Positions 10,857-22,069 of a DNA stretch of 64,000 bases are shown piece by piece (positions within the stretch are counted from its first letter, which is position 1; the number at the start of each line of letters is the position of its first letter). This DNA is from Holacanthus passer (Eukaryota; Chordata; Actinopteri; Pomacanthidae). The notes under the pieces were generated by a model. It ran no database searches. It was not told the DNA's origin and was given only the letters and a program-made list of their open reading frames with translations. The stretch lies in contig JAFREQ010000101.1 of assembly GCA_025331565.1 (NCBI GenBank), positions 806,001-870,000 of the forward strand. Direction: 5' to 3'. Position numbers and translations under genes: made by a program.

Positions 10857-13800
10857 ACCGCATGGCCTGAACAAAAGGGTTGACTACACACAAGATGGCC
10901 GACAACAAGGATGGCTGACGGGGGAGGGAGAGTGTGTTCTTTGTTAAAGCTAATATGTCTAGGTGTGATGTGTGTAGGATAGAGGGTGCCAGGTTAGTAA
11001 AGACAAGGTTAGCATGCAAAGCCTGTGTCAGTGTGAAGCACAACTAACATCAATTTACAGTTTGGCTAACTAGTCCTAGCATCATCACAACAATGAAGCT
11101 CAATCACAAGTTATATCAACACATGTTCATTAAAGTCAAACAGTCCTGTGCTTAGCCATGTTTAGCTTAGCTTGACTAACTATCTATGCCCAGTGTAGTT
11201 ACCAGTCCTTTTAGGAAGAGGAAGCTTGTTAGCTTGAGATCCTGCGGTTGTGGAAGATCCGAGCTGAGAAGGTTGTAGTCATTGGTTGTCCAGGTCAGAG
11301 GAAGCTGGTTGCTCCTTGGTTAACTGTTAGCAGCTCTGTGCTAAGGGGTTGTAGTCATACGTTCAGTTACTGAACCCATTTGCACATCCACAGGCGTCCA
11401 CAAGGGTCCCCGGCCAGACGTTCAAAAACTGAACCTGTTTGCACATCCACCAGATGCACAAAAATGGGTCAGGACTGACAGACATTATACAGACATGATC
11501 TGAATCTGAAATTAGTAATAGAAGTGGGATGAAAAGAACAACACACAGCTCTCACCTTCACTCATCTGTATTGGATGAGGGAGAGGAGCATGATCCTCAT
11601 ACTGGAGTCCCGAGGTATTACCAACAGATTAACAAACAACTAGCCCACACAGACAAGGATCTGCATCACCTTTCTGCAGTCTTCTTTTTGACCGGCTGAA
11701 TAGTCATAACAGTGATCAGTACAAATATGCATCTACAACTGAAAATTAAATTACATATATTAAAAATAGATTACTATAATGACTGTAATAAGACAAGAAT
11801 GAAATTAGAGTTTCAAATGAAATATTTTGTCTGAAAAGCAATTATTCTAGTCTGTCACACTTCCTCTGCAACAACATCTGGAGTCTCTCTTTAATACTCA
11901 TTACTATTTGATGAGTCCCTATAGTGACTGTCATTATGGCATTATGTGCAAACAGAGATGATATAAATACAAGTTATTAATTACACTGTATTGGTTTGGT
12001 GTCTTCAGCACAGTCCATGGCTGAACACTGGCTGGCCCGTTTGTCTCAAGTGAACTGGTTTCCTCTGTGGCAGCAGGAAAACAGCACACGTGACTCGGTT
12101 GGAAAAAGGAGAGGTGTAATCCATTATCTCATCGACAAAATGTTTTCGTCCATCTGCAGGCAGCGTGAGAGATCAGCTGATGCAGTGCAGCTCGTTGGAG
12201 CAAGATGCTGCCTTTGGCAACTGAAGTTACAGGGAAAACCTGGAGGGGCTCATATGACAACTATGGCACACTGGGAAAGAGCATGGAGGAGTTGAGCAGG
12301 TCAGCTCTTATCACCTGGGTGACATCACAGCTGTGTCACAGGAACTTCAAGCCAAACTTCATACACAGGTGAATTTGGCGCTGTTTCAACTAACGGTCAC
12401 AGAAACTTCCTGAATCCCTGGCTCAGGCATCTGGACTTCATAGGTCCTCCATTGTTCTGAGAACATAGCATGAGAGGATGAGAGAACACTCCTTTCCTCT
12501 GGGACACCAAAAGAGAAATGTTGATATGGTTTTGATTGTAAATGAAAACATGTAGATTACTTATAAACATATATATAAAACATCAACATAATTTTCACAA
12601 TAAAAATGAAGAAGTTTGTTAGGTTATCATGGTTAGAATGTTAGAATGAGTGTGACTTTTCAGCTTTAAATGAACTACTAGCTACAGTACAAACGTGCTG
12701 TCTGTAGCCATAGTGCCATGCCAACCAGTAATAAGATTCCATATTGCCCAATTGGGGAGGCACTGCAATCTTTAGTGGTGAATGTATACTTTCATCCTCC
12801 TTTTTAGAGCCTGTTAGGAGATAAAGGAAAATTAATTATATCCCATATTGATCAGAAACTTACGCCTGTTTTAAAGCTTCTGGATAAATGCAGTTGACTC
12901 TTTAATTGAAACGTTTGCCGTTTGTTGAGCTCAGTCTTCTGGCAGCTGTTGTATCCAAACTGCTTTGCATTTTCTTTCTGCTTATTGACGTCTTGTCACC
13001 CTACAGGAGCCAATTGAATGCTAAGAGGATTAAGAAGTTGCCTCACTTTAAGGAGACAGAGGAGAGGAGAGGCACACATTCTTCTCACATCCTGTATTAC
13101 CTGGCTGTGCTTATAGGATGCACATCAGCTTATGGCTGTGATTAGACGCATCTACAGTAGAGGGCTGAATGAAGAGATACTAAGCCGGCTATTTGATCCT
13201 CACACAAGTCATGAAGGGAAACTTTGCTCTGTATTTCCAGTTTGGAAAGAGGGATGGTTCATCACTAGCATGGCTGCTAGTACAATAGTCATAACTGACA
13301 GCTTTATAGCTGACGTGTGGTGGATGACTTGACTGGGTTTATCTAAAACAATCTTAAAGTAGCTATAATGGATATGTTTAGAATAACAATGTATCAAATG
13401 ACAATGTAAAAATAATGACATTGCCACAGGAGTTGCTTGCAGCAATGAAGCCACAGAGAATTATCACCAGAATTTGTGCCTCGACTTTAGAGAGGTTTAT
13501 CATGAGTTTCAGCTCATTATCAGCTTACCTCTGTCCAGCCACAACTTTACTGTTTTGGTTTACTCCCACTGTTCTGATAGCATCATTTACGGATGCACTT
13601 ATTGAAAAAACTGTAAAACCTACAGTTCCACTCTACCTACTCAGTCCGAAACAGCACCTAACCCTAACCCAGACAGACCAAGTGAGAGACTAGCTGGTGA
13701 TCACAGTGGAACATTTGGCAACTAAAGGGACATATGTTTCCCTCAGGATATGTCAACGCTTTGGTAGTGCAAAGAATTGAGGTCCTTAAATTAAGTAAAA

Positions 13801-14950
13801 GTAAAAGTAATAATACCACAATGTAAATAAAAAAAACCCCACTGTGAGCGAGTCTGTTAAAATGAATGTGCACCTGAGGAGGTCTAAGAGCAGATTCTTC
13901 AAAAATATGTGCAATGAAAAAGAAAAAATATATATATAATGGAGGTGATGTTACCTGGTAATAAAGTCTGTGCAATGGATGTGGTAATAACACCTGACCC
14001 TATTAAATTAATTAAGCCACAGCTTATCATAATGGAAGGATGGAAAGAGTAAGTGTGGTGGAGTCCGGCAGCAGTCCCTCTGCAAGCCTCTCATTGATGA
14101 AGCTGGAGGGTCAGCACACCAAACAAATGCAACTTATTAAATTAGTATCACGTCTCCACGGGATGCCCAATAATCGTCCTCCATGTCATTAAATTCAGAC
14201 TGCTTTTGGCTGTGCTTCACAGGCTTCCTCAGCTAGCCACACCAAACATCTGCAGCCACTAATAACTTTATGCATTGGCCTTGTATGGTGTGTGTAATGT
14301 ACTGTCTCAAAGGTGAACCCCAAATTTAAGGATAAGTCCTATGTATGACAATGTGGGCATTATTGTGGAAATGTTTTAAATCGTTTATTTTAGTAATAAC
14401 ATTGTACTCGCCAAGTTTCTTGCTATTAAGTATCATATGATATGTATATGCAAATGTAAATAAATAGGTAGGAGTCTTTTTATGGGTGGCTGTGGCTCTG
14501 GAGGTCAAGTTAGAAACTGAAAGTTGCATGGTAGCTCATGGGAGTGTGCAGAGGGCTGTATGAGAGATGAATTTTAACACACTTTGTCCATTAAGGTAGA
14601 ATGGTGCTATATAAGTGCAGTCAATTTGCCATATATCTATTTCGATATATACCTCAGCATATGGCACACTGATGATCACTTAGTGAAATATTAATTACTT
14701 ATGTGATTTGTAGTACTTTTCATATAATTATTATCCTGTTTCTGTTTTTTTTTATTTTTCACATATTTGGTTTTCACTTCCTGTTCTCCATGCTGGAGAT
14801 GGCTTGTTGTAACTCCTACTTTAATGAAACTTACTACAATAATAATAATAATAAAAAAATGGTAAAAATGATTAGCCAAAATGTCCACTGTAAACATCAA
14901 ATTTACAGTCTTACTTTCTGGCATTTCGTTTTATCGCCACATAAAGCACA
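10857..14950. other. Intergenic, no gene recognised
   Basis: Open frames here are 110 codons or fewer and have no domain signature. A diverged direct repeat of about 31 bp occurs near 11361-11391 and 11419-11450. A short (AAT)n run lies at about 14838-14852. Confidence 0.5.
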
Positions 14951-15260
14951 GCCCTGATTGTACAAAAAGTTGGGACACTGTGTAAAACATAAATAAAAAC
15001 AGACTGCAATCATATGCAAACAAACTGTCTTTACTGACAACAATTTTACAGAGTTTTCCTGAGCCTTTGCAGTAATACCCTTCATACAATCATGTTTCAC
15101 AAAGGGGTGAACCTCATCCCATTCTAACTTGTGTATGACTGAGCTTTTAGAGGATGTCCTCTTCACATGCAGTCCACTATCTTATCTACAATGTTGCCAA
15201 CTAACCTGTTTACCTGTGGAATGATCTAAACAGGTTATTTTGGAGCATTCTTTAACTTTG
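14951..15260 (-). mobile_element. Tc1-like terminal fragment
   Basis: Starts with gtacaaaaagttgggacact followed by the TGTGTAAAA..ATAAATAAAAACAGA signature, the same terminal family as at 7851 and 24381. The other end is lost at a G-run at about 15260. No coding capacity. Confidence 0.65.
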
Positions 15261-15970
15261 GGGGGGGGGGAATAGAGGCATGCATAATTAACATATACAT
15301 ATTCAAAACCAATTAAATCAACATTTATTTCACTAACCTGAAAAAAACCTTAAAGTAAACTGCCATCAGCAGTTGCTACCAGCTTCCAAGCTGAATGTTT
15401 GGCAGGATATGAATAATTAAAACTAATTGTCATAAAAATCACGTGTAGTACTGTTCAGTGATCCAGGATACTTCTGTGTTTCTATGTTGAAGAATGTGGA
15501 GGATCATTAAAAGAAAACTTTCAAATGCTAATTTTCAGTGCACCTAGTGGCTTTTCCCATTTTGGGACTCGGGTGTTAAATTTCAAGTATGACACTGTCA
15601 TTTGTAACTTTGTACAACACTATTTGTGCATAAATATGGGTATGTAACTTAAATACTGTTAGAGGTGTGATCTGGCTTTTGTGGAATCCTGTTCATCATA
15701 AGAAACTGATATTAATGGTATTAAGAAAGTATTGTTATGGTATCAGACAACAGTCTTTGCAACCACCAGAAGCGAGAAGGGTCCTGAATTTTTGATGGGA
15801 AATGTTATTATCTGCAGAGTGTTTGGCTGTAGTGAATTGCTTCAACATATCTAATCAGAGCCATTTCTTGCGATATGCAGACTACGCAAATGCATAGGGC
15901 ACCCAAGCCACCACGGGGCCCCAAAGCTGCATGTTCAGCTTCATCTGAGGAGAATTAAATGACCTGTCTT

Positions 15971-16050
15971 TATCTGTAGCTATCTCATGTTTTTATTGTA
16001 TCCCATCCATTATCTGTAGCTATCTCATGTTTTTATTGTATCCCATCCAT
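15971..16050. repeat. Perfect 40-bp tandem duplication
   Basis: 15971-16010 and 16011-16050 are identical 40-mers starting tatctgtagctatctcatg. The 8-mer tatctgta recurs immediately after the second copy, inside the SINE end, suggesting slippage or unequal exchange between the genomic and SINE copies of that 8-mer. Confidence 0.95.
16032..16044. repeat. Left target-site duplication of nested SINE
   Basis: tttattgtatccc, identical to 16414-16426. Confidence 0.9.
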
Positions 16051-16413
16051 TATCTGTACGATGTATGCCGCTTAATCCTCTGCAGGGTCGCGGGGGGGCT
16101 GGAGCCTATCCTTAGGGCACCCTGGACAGGTCGCCAGTCCATCGCAGGGCCGCACACAGGACAAACAACCAAGCAATTTAGAATATTCAATCAACCTCAG
16201 CATGTTTTTGGACTGTAGAAGCCGGAGTACTCGGTGAAAACCCACGCTGCACAGGGAGAACATGCAGACTCCACGCAGAAAGATCCCAAGCGTCCTAACC
16301 GGGACGCGAACCAGGGATCTTCTAGGGATCTTCTTCTAGCTGTGAGGCGCCGGTGCTAACCAACCACTGCACCACCGGTGGTGCTAACCAACCACTGCAC
16401 CACCGTGCAGCCC
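16045..16413 (-). mobile_element. tRNA-derived SINE with perfect 13-bp target duplication
   Basis: Read on the minus strand it starts GGGCTGCACGGTGGTGCAG, with a pol III A-box-like segment, followed by a B-box-like GGTTCGCGTCCC at 16312-16301. A conserved body ends GGCTCCAGC, CGCGACCCTGCAGAGGATTA and an ATGG-type tail. It is bracketed by exact 13-bp duplications. The A-box region is internally duplicated (about 16352-16404 holds two copies of a ~26-bp unit), unlike a standard copy. Fish SINEs of this look are common; the family name is not certain. Confidence 0.85.
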
Positions 16414-16426
16414 TTTATTGTATCCC
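16414..16426. repeat. Right target-site duplication of nested SINE
   Basis: tttattgtatccc, exact partner of 16032-16044. Confidence 0.9.
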
Positions 16427-16621
16427 TAAATGCTATGCTAAATGAAATTAACTGCAATGATAAGCTGTGGCTGGTGTTTTTGTGGCATAATTAAGTCATA
16501 ATTGTTGGATTGCTCTGTCACCCAGTGAGTGATGTGGCAGCCGCTGACAGGTACGATGGGAATGATTGACAGTTACCCATCATTCCTGTTAGTGAGCATA
16601 TCAAACAAGGCAAACACTGTA

Positions 16622-16750
16622 ATGGCATCTAAAAGAAATTATCCTAGTGGAGCGGAAAAACGGAAGAAGAAGAAAACAGAGGGAGAAAAACGTACAAATG
16701 ATAAAGGTAAGGCATTCGTTCGTGATGTGGGTGGATGGGGGGAGGTGTAA
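16622..16750 (+). pseudogene. hAT transposase first-exon remnant
   Basis: A 42-codon frame after the Met at 16622. It starts MASKRNYPSGAEKRKKKK, a lysine/arginine-rich N-terminus resembling fish hAT (ZMYM1-like) transposases, and runs to a stop at 16748. A donor-like gtaagg at about 16706 would end a first coding exon before that stop. No following transposase exon was found before the right inverted repeat, so it should be non-functional. Confidence 0.55.
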
Positions 16751-18304
16751 CGCCGGGTTTTTAGCAAGTTTGTTTATTTGTCCTGCTCGCTAGGTAGCTC
16801 GGCTAGCCTCGGATAAATGTTAGTTAGCTGGCGAGATTTTGTTCGTCATAAACCCAGCTTTAGTGTTTGCTTCATGAAAGTTGGCTAGAATAAAATGAAC
16901 ATGTCACATGTGAATGGACCGTGCTGTCCTTTAGGATTACTTATGATTAATTTATTAAGTTTAGTGTGTATTTTATAGGCCTCTAATTAAAAGTGTGCGA
17001 CTGCTTTATAAATAACACTAAATATTTCTTAAGTGATTTATGAATATCAGGCCTATTGTTGATTATTCTGGACTTTTGTGACAGTGGATCATTTATCTTC
17101 ATTTTATCACTTTAACAAGTACAATGTGTCAATTAATGCAGAAACCTCTTAAAAGTGACAACGCTGTATTTGGGTACATGCTTTATAGGGACACTGTACA
17201 TTACAATGTTTAATATAAAAACATTATGAATTTCTGTATCAGTGCAACATCACTGCAATTACAAAATAGGAATATGTGCTTATGATCTATTTTGCTGAAA
17301 TTAAATTAGATATATTAAGTGTGATGTTGATAAGTGTGAGACTGTGATGTTATATAAGTATTATTTTTAGTGTTGGTTTGTCTTCATTGTTGTACTTTAA
17401 AAGAGATGTTGGTTTATTGTATTTTTTTATTATTTAGAGTAAACATTTTTTAAAAACACTCAATATCTGTTTTATTTATTGACGTATAGAGGATTGTTGT
17501 TTTCCTTGTATTATCATTTTTTATCAGATTAACTCGCCTGAGTGGCTCAATTTAAGATGTTTAATTTTAATATGAGAGGCTCTTATGACTGCTGCCTGTT
17601 TTGTTCGTGAAGTGTAATAGATTGTGGATCTTAGTGGACCATCGAAAGGGTTAGGAATCTCTCCATCATAGTTTGACAAACTAGGGGCCCCCAAACAGCA
17701 TCTTGCATAGGGCCCCCACAAAGCTAGAAACGGCCCTGATGCTAACGCCCTCTTTTCTATATTGGGTCTCTTTCTGTGTCTGACATGATGATGGGTAATG
17801 GCATTTTAAATGGAAGCACCCAGCAGTGTTTGCCCAGGGAAGCAGGCTGCTGGTATCAGACCTGTTTCTAACCTTGTTGCCTCCCCTGTGGAGAGCTGAC
17901 AAGCTTCTGGACTGTTCCCTTCCTAATCTGGTAAAAGTCAGCTCAGCTCAATGCTCTTTTTTGCCAAAAGCGTGTTTCTCATTGGGGTTGGCAGAGTTTC
18001 TTAGGGGACCTACAACAAGGCAGGGATCATAGATATTTCCTGTTACAAAGCAGCCCATTAAATCTGTGGCTGAAAATGTCGCGTGGAAAATGAATAGCTG
18101 ATTTTCAAGTTTGCAAATGAATGTAACATTGATCAGTCTGTTAACTAACTGTTTCAAGACTAAAGGAAATGGTGCATCCTGAAGCACAATGCGATGAAGG
18201 ACAGGCTGTCATGATTAGCATGTTGGTTTTATGGTGCTCGGTCACCACAAATGAATTGCACAGGAGTTGGATTAGAAGCCCCCCGAGACTCTTTTGGCTG
18301 TTTG

Positions 18305-18330
18305 ACGCCTGAGTCAGTAGACTCAGGCGT
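18305..18330. repeat. Perfect inverted repeat, 10-bp arms
   Basis: acgcctgagt (18305-18314), 6-nt loop, actcaggcgt (18321-18330). Confidence 0.85.
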
Positions 18331-19031
18331 TCTGGCTCAGACTGTCCCAAACAGGGCTCATCAGACATGTGAAGGTAAGAAAGGAAATATATCTGACCAT
18401 AGTATTTCAGAAATTGTTCCTAAAATTATAAAGTTGCTTGTTATAGTGCCATCATCTGGCCAACTATGTAATATTTGTTGCATCGACGACAGAGAAGCTT
18501 TGAACATTATTAAAACGACTTTGAAATGATGAATGATGAAGGGAATGAATGATGAATAAATATATATTATAGGTCACTGTGATGACCTATAAATAATTTT
18601 GGACAAAGAGGAGAATAAAGGCGAGACAATTAAAGCGCCTAACTGATGTGCAACAGTACGATAGGATGTTTCTACCCAAATAACCAACAAAGAAGCAGAC
18701 GAGGAAAGTCGCTGGGAGAGTAGGTAGGAACCCATAAACAATGGATGAAACACTACATGAATGTGATCTATGACATACACATAGGGGGATACAGACACAT
18801 TCTTTTAATTAGCATAGGCAATTAACCATAATCCTACAATAATTAATTTAAAAAGTAATATTTCAGTTAATTATTGATTACATTAATTAAGTCAGAGGGT
18901 AAGAGGAGTAAGAGGGGGTGCGAGGGTAATTAAGATAAATGTTAAATGTGTTGGTAATTAGGATAGGATTGGAGTGAGATGATGATAATGATATAAAGAC
19001 AGAAAACCAGGGGAGAGGAGAAGTTCATGAC

Positions 19032-19065
19032 GGGGGGTAGGGGGTGGTTGGGGTGGGGCCGGGGG
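19032..19065 (+). other. Potential G-quadruplex tract
   Basis: Runs of 6, 5, 4, 4 and 5 G residues, mostly separated by 1-5 nt, fit the usual G4 pattern on the + strand. Folding is an inference. Confidence 0.6.
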
Positions 19066-19565
19066 ACTTGCACACTTCCCAAAGCATCATTCATTGTGCG
19101 CAGTGCTTCCGTAGTGTTCGTACTAACGAGTGCCTATTGATTGGCCTAACCCCTCTCCCAGCCTCGCTCACCTCCTCTTTGATCAGAGCACTGAATCACT
19201 GATTAACACTGGACTGCTGCTGGATGGACACAGACAAGCTGCTGCTGATAATTACAATGAGAGCAGAAACTTTTAGGACTTTACCTCCCGCCTTTTCTCT
19301 GCATCAGGGCTCATAGATATAAACAATCTGATGTCATTTGATCTTTTCCAGAAAAGTGTCATGTGATAGGGGTGTGACTAATCAGCGAAGGCTATGTCAT
19401 GACTGCTAACATGGGTGTCTGTGTCATCATCGAATTAAAAGTCATCAAATCATTGTCAATCAAAGGTCTCAGTTTCTAGCCGCCAAGACTATAGCACAAT
19501 CCAGGAGTACTTCTATTACTGCAGTATTGCCATTCTCAGTTACATGCCTGCATGTTTAATATACC

Positions 19566-19600
19566 GTATATGGTATATTAAATACAAATATACCATATAC
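19566..19600. repeat. AT-rich inverted repeat, 13-bp arms
   Basis: gtatatggtatat (19566-19578) and atataccatatac (19588-19600) are exact reverse complements around a 9-nt spacer. Confidence 0.85.
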
Positions 19601-19658
19601 CTTTCCATTAGTTGTGATTTCTTTCTTTGTCTCTGTCATTGAAACTACTTTGTACTAT

Positions 19659-19664
19659 GAGAGA

Positions 19665-19698
<34 letters not shown>

Positions 19699-19699
19699 C
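19659..19699. repeat. (GA)n microsatellite
   Basis: Two GA runs interrupted by a single CA, seen directly. Confidence 0.9.
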
Positions 19700-21810
19700 A
19701 CATTTCATTTACATTACATTATATTTTTACATTTTCATGCACCTTAATATAGATGTAGATGTGTGGTGCTGGAACCTGTTCTCGTACCTCTGGGTGCTGT
19801 TGGGAGAGGAAAGGGCATATTCTCTTTAGCCCTTGTATGTTCAGGTCTATGAGGTCTTCTCTGATGTAAATGGAAGGTTTGTCTATGACACAGACTCCAA
19901 GTGAAATGGAGGGAAACAGGAGGCAGCTTCACCTCCACATCTGTTGAAAAGCCAATGATAATGTGATGGAGCGAGAGAGACAAAGCGAGAGGGAGAGAGA
20001 CAGGTTGATCAGATTGGGTGGGAATAGGGAATAGATATGCAAGGTAACTCAATTAAGAGAGCAATTTCCACCCTCCCCTCTTGGCCTGAAAGAACTAGAG
20101 CAAGTGAAGCCACTTACAATGGTGTCAGAGGACAAATGGAACACAGAGGCAAAAGAAGGCTCATAGATTTAAACAGAGGACTCAGAAATACAGCAGAACC
20201 TACAAGAAACCATTTTGTTGAATGTCAGATTGAAACAGAATCAAGTGCCGTTGTAGAAAGTAATGACTAATAAGTTAAAAGGAGAGACAGCACATGATTA
20301 TCTGTGAGAGATGACTTAAACAATTTGTAATAGTCAGAACCTGATATCAGTTATTCCTGTATGTCACTGAGCCCTATTCCTATTATAAACAAAAACACAT
20401 TACAATCTTGTGTGGTGCAGAAATGTTGGCCTGATGGTGGTCCTAAAAGGATAGGATTCACCGAAAGAGACCACCATAAAAATGACAGCATTGGATAATG
20501 GTTTCAGCATAGCAGTCACAGTCAGAAGAGCAGTGGCTAAGCATACAGGTAGTTAGCCACATGAAAACACGTAACACATCAGTGTGAGGAAACGTTTGGA
20601 AAATGCATGAAATATATGTAAAAGTAGAGCTTTTGAAAGACAGGAAAACTGTCAGAGCACCACAGGCAGCCGCACAACTAAAGTTAACATTAGTGTTTAG
20701 TATTTCTGAAGTTAATATCTGAGACATTGCTTTATCTCATAACCAGTATTAACTTGTTGTATTCAGGTCAAATTGTCAGAGCAGCTTGCCAACTTGAGCA
20801 GGAGACAGTGGAGCAACTGGAGCAGCAACTGCATCGCTCAGAAAATCAAACCGTTATGAATATGTGGCACATTGCTTATTAGGTTAAGAATGTAAACCCT
20901 GTTATACACACCTCTATTAACATCTCTTACATACATGTATATTAGCCTTGGCCATTGCATTTCTGACCAATCAGGAACCTATATCAATTTAGGCCTGGTT
21001 CTCTGAACACCAAAGACCATGGTCTTTTCCCAGAGCCTGACGAATGTAGTTTTAGTTGCCTAACCCTAACCAAACCTAAACAGAGTTGACAGATCAGAGA
21101 ACTATTTTGCCATTTAGGTATTAAAACTAGTTCCACAAAATTAACCAAATTCATTCACTGAGGGCCACTTCTAACTACATTTTAAAAGGTCATGAAAATG
21201 ATATCATGCATACTGTACTCATATAGGGGAAAGGAAGTGACTTTTTAGTTTTTTGAATATTTTTTAGGTGGATGCCCCCAACAGAATTTTGTTTTTGAAT
21301 TCATTTGAAATGCAAATTGAATGCAAATAATCTGTAGATATCAGAGCAATTTAAAACTAAATGTTGTGGTTAATTCAAGTAAATGCCACACATCTTCATT
21401 GTCAGCCATCTCTTCTGTGTGTGTCTGCTTAATAACAATACAGCAAACTTAAATCCCAGCCAGCTAATAAGAATGAATTTCTCTGGCCTGCCTCAAATGG
21501 AGCTTTTCAACGGGCCATTCTATTTGTGTTCTAATCCAATCCAGCCATGGCTCACTGACACAATTACTTAATTTCAGGATTATTGCACTATTCCTGTCTG
21601 ATGTAAATGAAGTATATACCTGGCTGAAGTTTCAAACGGGATCTCAAACAATACAAATGCACCTCTGTGCCATGCGGACACCACTGTAATCACATCCCTT
21701 TATAAAGAAAGAAACAATAGCTTCAGTACAGTTTAATGTAGAGCAGTGACTCTTCTGTCTGTCCAAAGACAGTCACATATAATCACTGTGTTCCACCTAA
21801 AAGCACCTCA

Positions 21811-21824
21811 GAGTTGTTGATCAT
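21811..21824. repeat. Left target-site duplication of SINE fragment
   Basis: gagttgttgatcat, identical to 21957-21970. Confidence 0.9.
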
Positions 21825-21956
21825 CCATCCATCCATTAGCTGTACATCTGTACACCGCTTAATCCTCTGCAGGGTCGCGGGGGAGCTGGAGCCTATCCCA
21901 GCCGACTTAGGGCGAAGGCAGGGGACACCCTGGACAGGTCGCCAGTCCATCACAGG
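21825..21956 (-). mobile_element. 5'-truncated SINE tail with perfect target duplication
   Basis: The minus strand reads a body matching the nested SINE at 16045 (dacCTGTCCAGGGTGTCC type, then GGCTCCAGCTCCCCCGCGAC and AGGATTAAGCGGTGTA) and ends in ATGGATGGATGG. Only the distal 132 bp are present. Exact 14-bp duplications flank it, so 5' truncation occurred during insertion, as for LINE-mobilised SINEs. Confidence 0.9.
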
Positions 21957-21970
21957 GAGTTGTTGATCAT
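21957..21970. repeat. Right target-site duplication of SINE fragment
   Basis: gagttgttgatcat, exact partner of 21811-21824. Confidence 0.9.
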
Positions 21971-22069
21971 TTCTGTTCGTTATGATAACATGATTGTATG
22001 ATTGTAGACAACACCAAGTTAATTATTGAGATCTGAGAACACTGTGACGTCACTAAAAAAAAGTCAACA

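Larger units (their letters stand above)
15856..17738 (+). mobile_element. hAT-type transposon with nested SINE
   Basis: The two ends form imperfect terminal inverted repeats: cagagccatttcttgc at 15856-15871 and, on the other strand, cagggccgtttctagc from 17738 back to 17723 (13 of 16 match). Inside is a small basic frame at 16622-16750 beginning MASKRNYPSGAEKRKKKK, similar to the first coding exon of fish hAT transposases often annotated as zinc-finger MYM-type 1-like, with a GT donor-like site just after it. I see no downstream BED, RNase-H-like or dimerisation region, so the element is internally deleted. The 8-bp flanks match at only 4 of 8 positions, so the expected target duplication is not clean. 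A complete SINE (16045-16413) is nested in it. Confidence 0.75.
17739..21810. other. Intergenic with hairpins, (GA)n and G-rich tract
   Basis: No gene recognised. It contains a perfect hairpin at 18305-18330, a G-quadruplex-type tract at 19032-19065, an inverted repeat at 19566-19600 and an interrupted (GA)n tract at 19659-19699. Frames up to 102 codons lack domain features. Confidence 0.5.

Noticed and set aside
16301..16312. tRNA gene on the minus strand
   Set aside because: A and B boxes belong to a SINE with exact target duplications, body and ATGG tail.
15848..17746. Clean 8-bp hAT target duplication
   Set aside because: The flanks tatctaat and atgctaac share only 4 of 8 positions, so I do not claim a target duplication.
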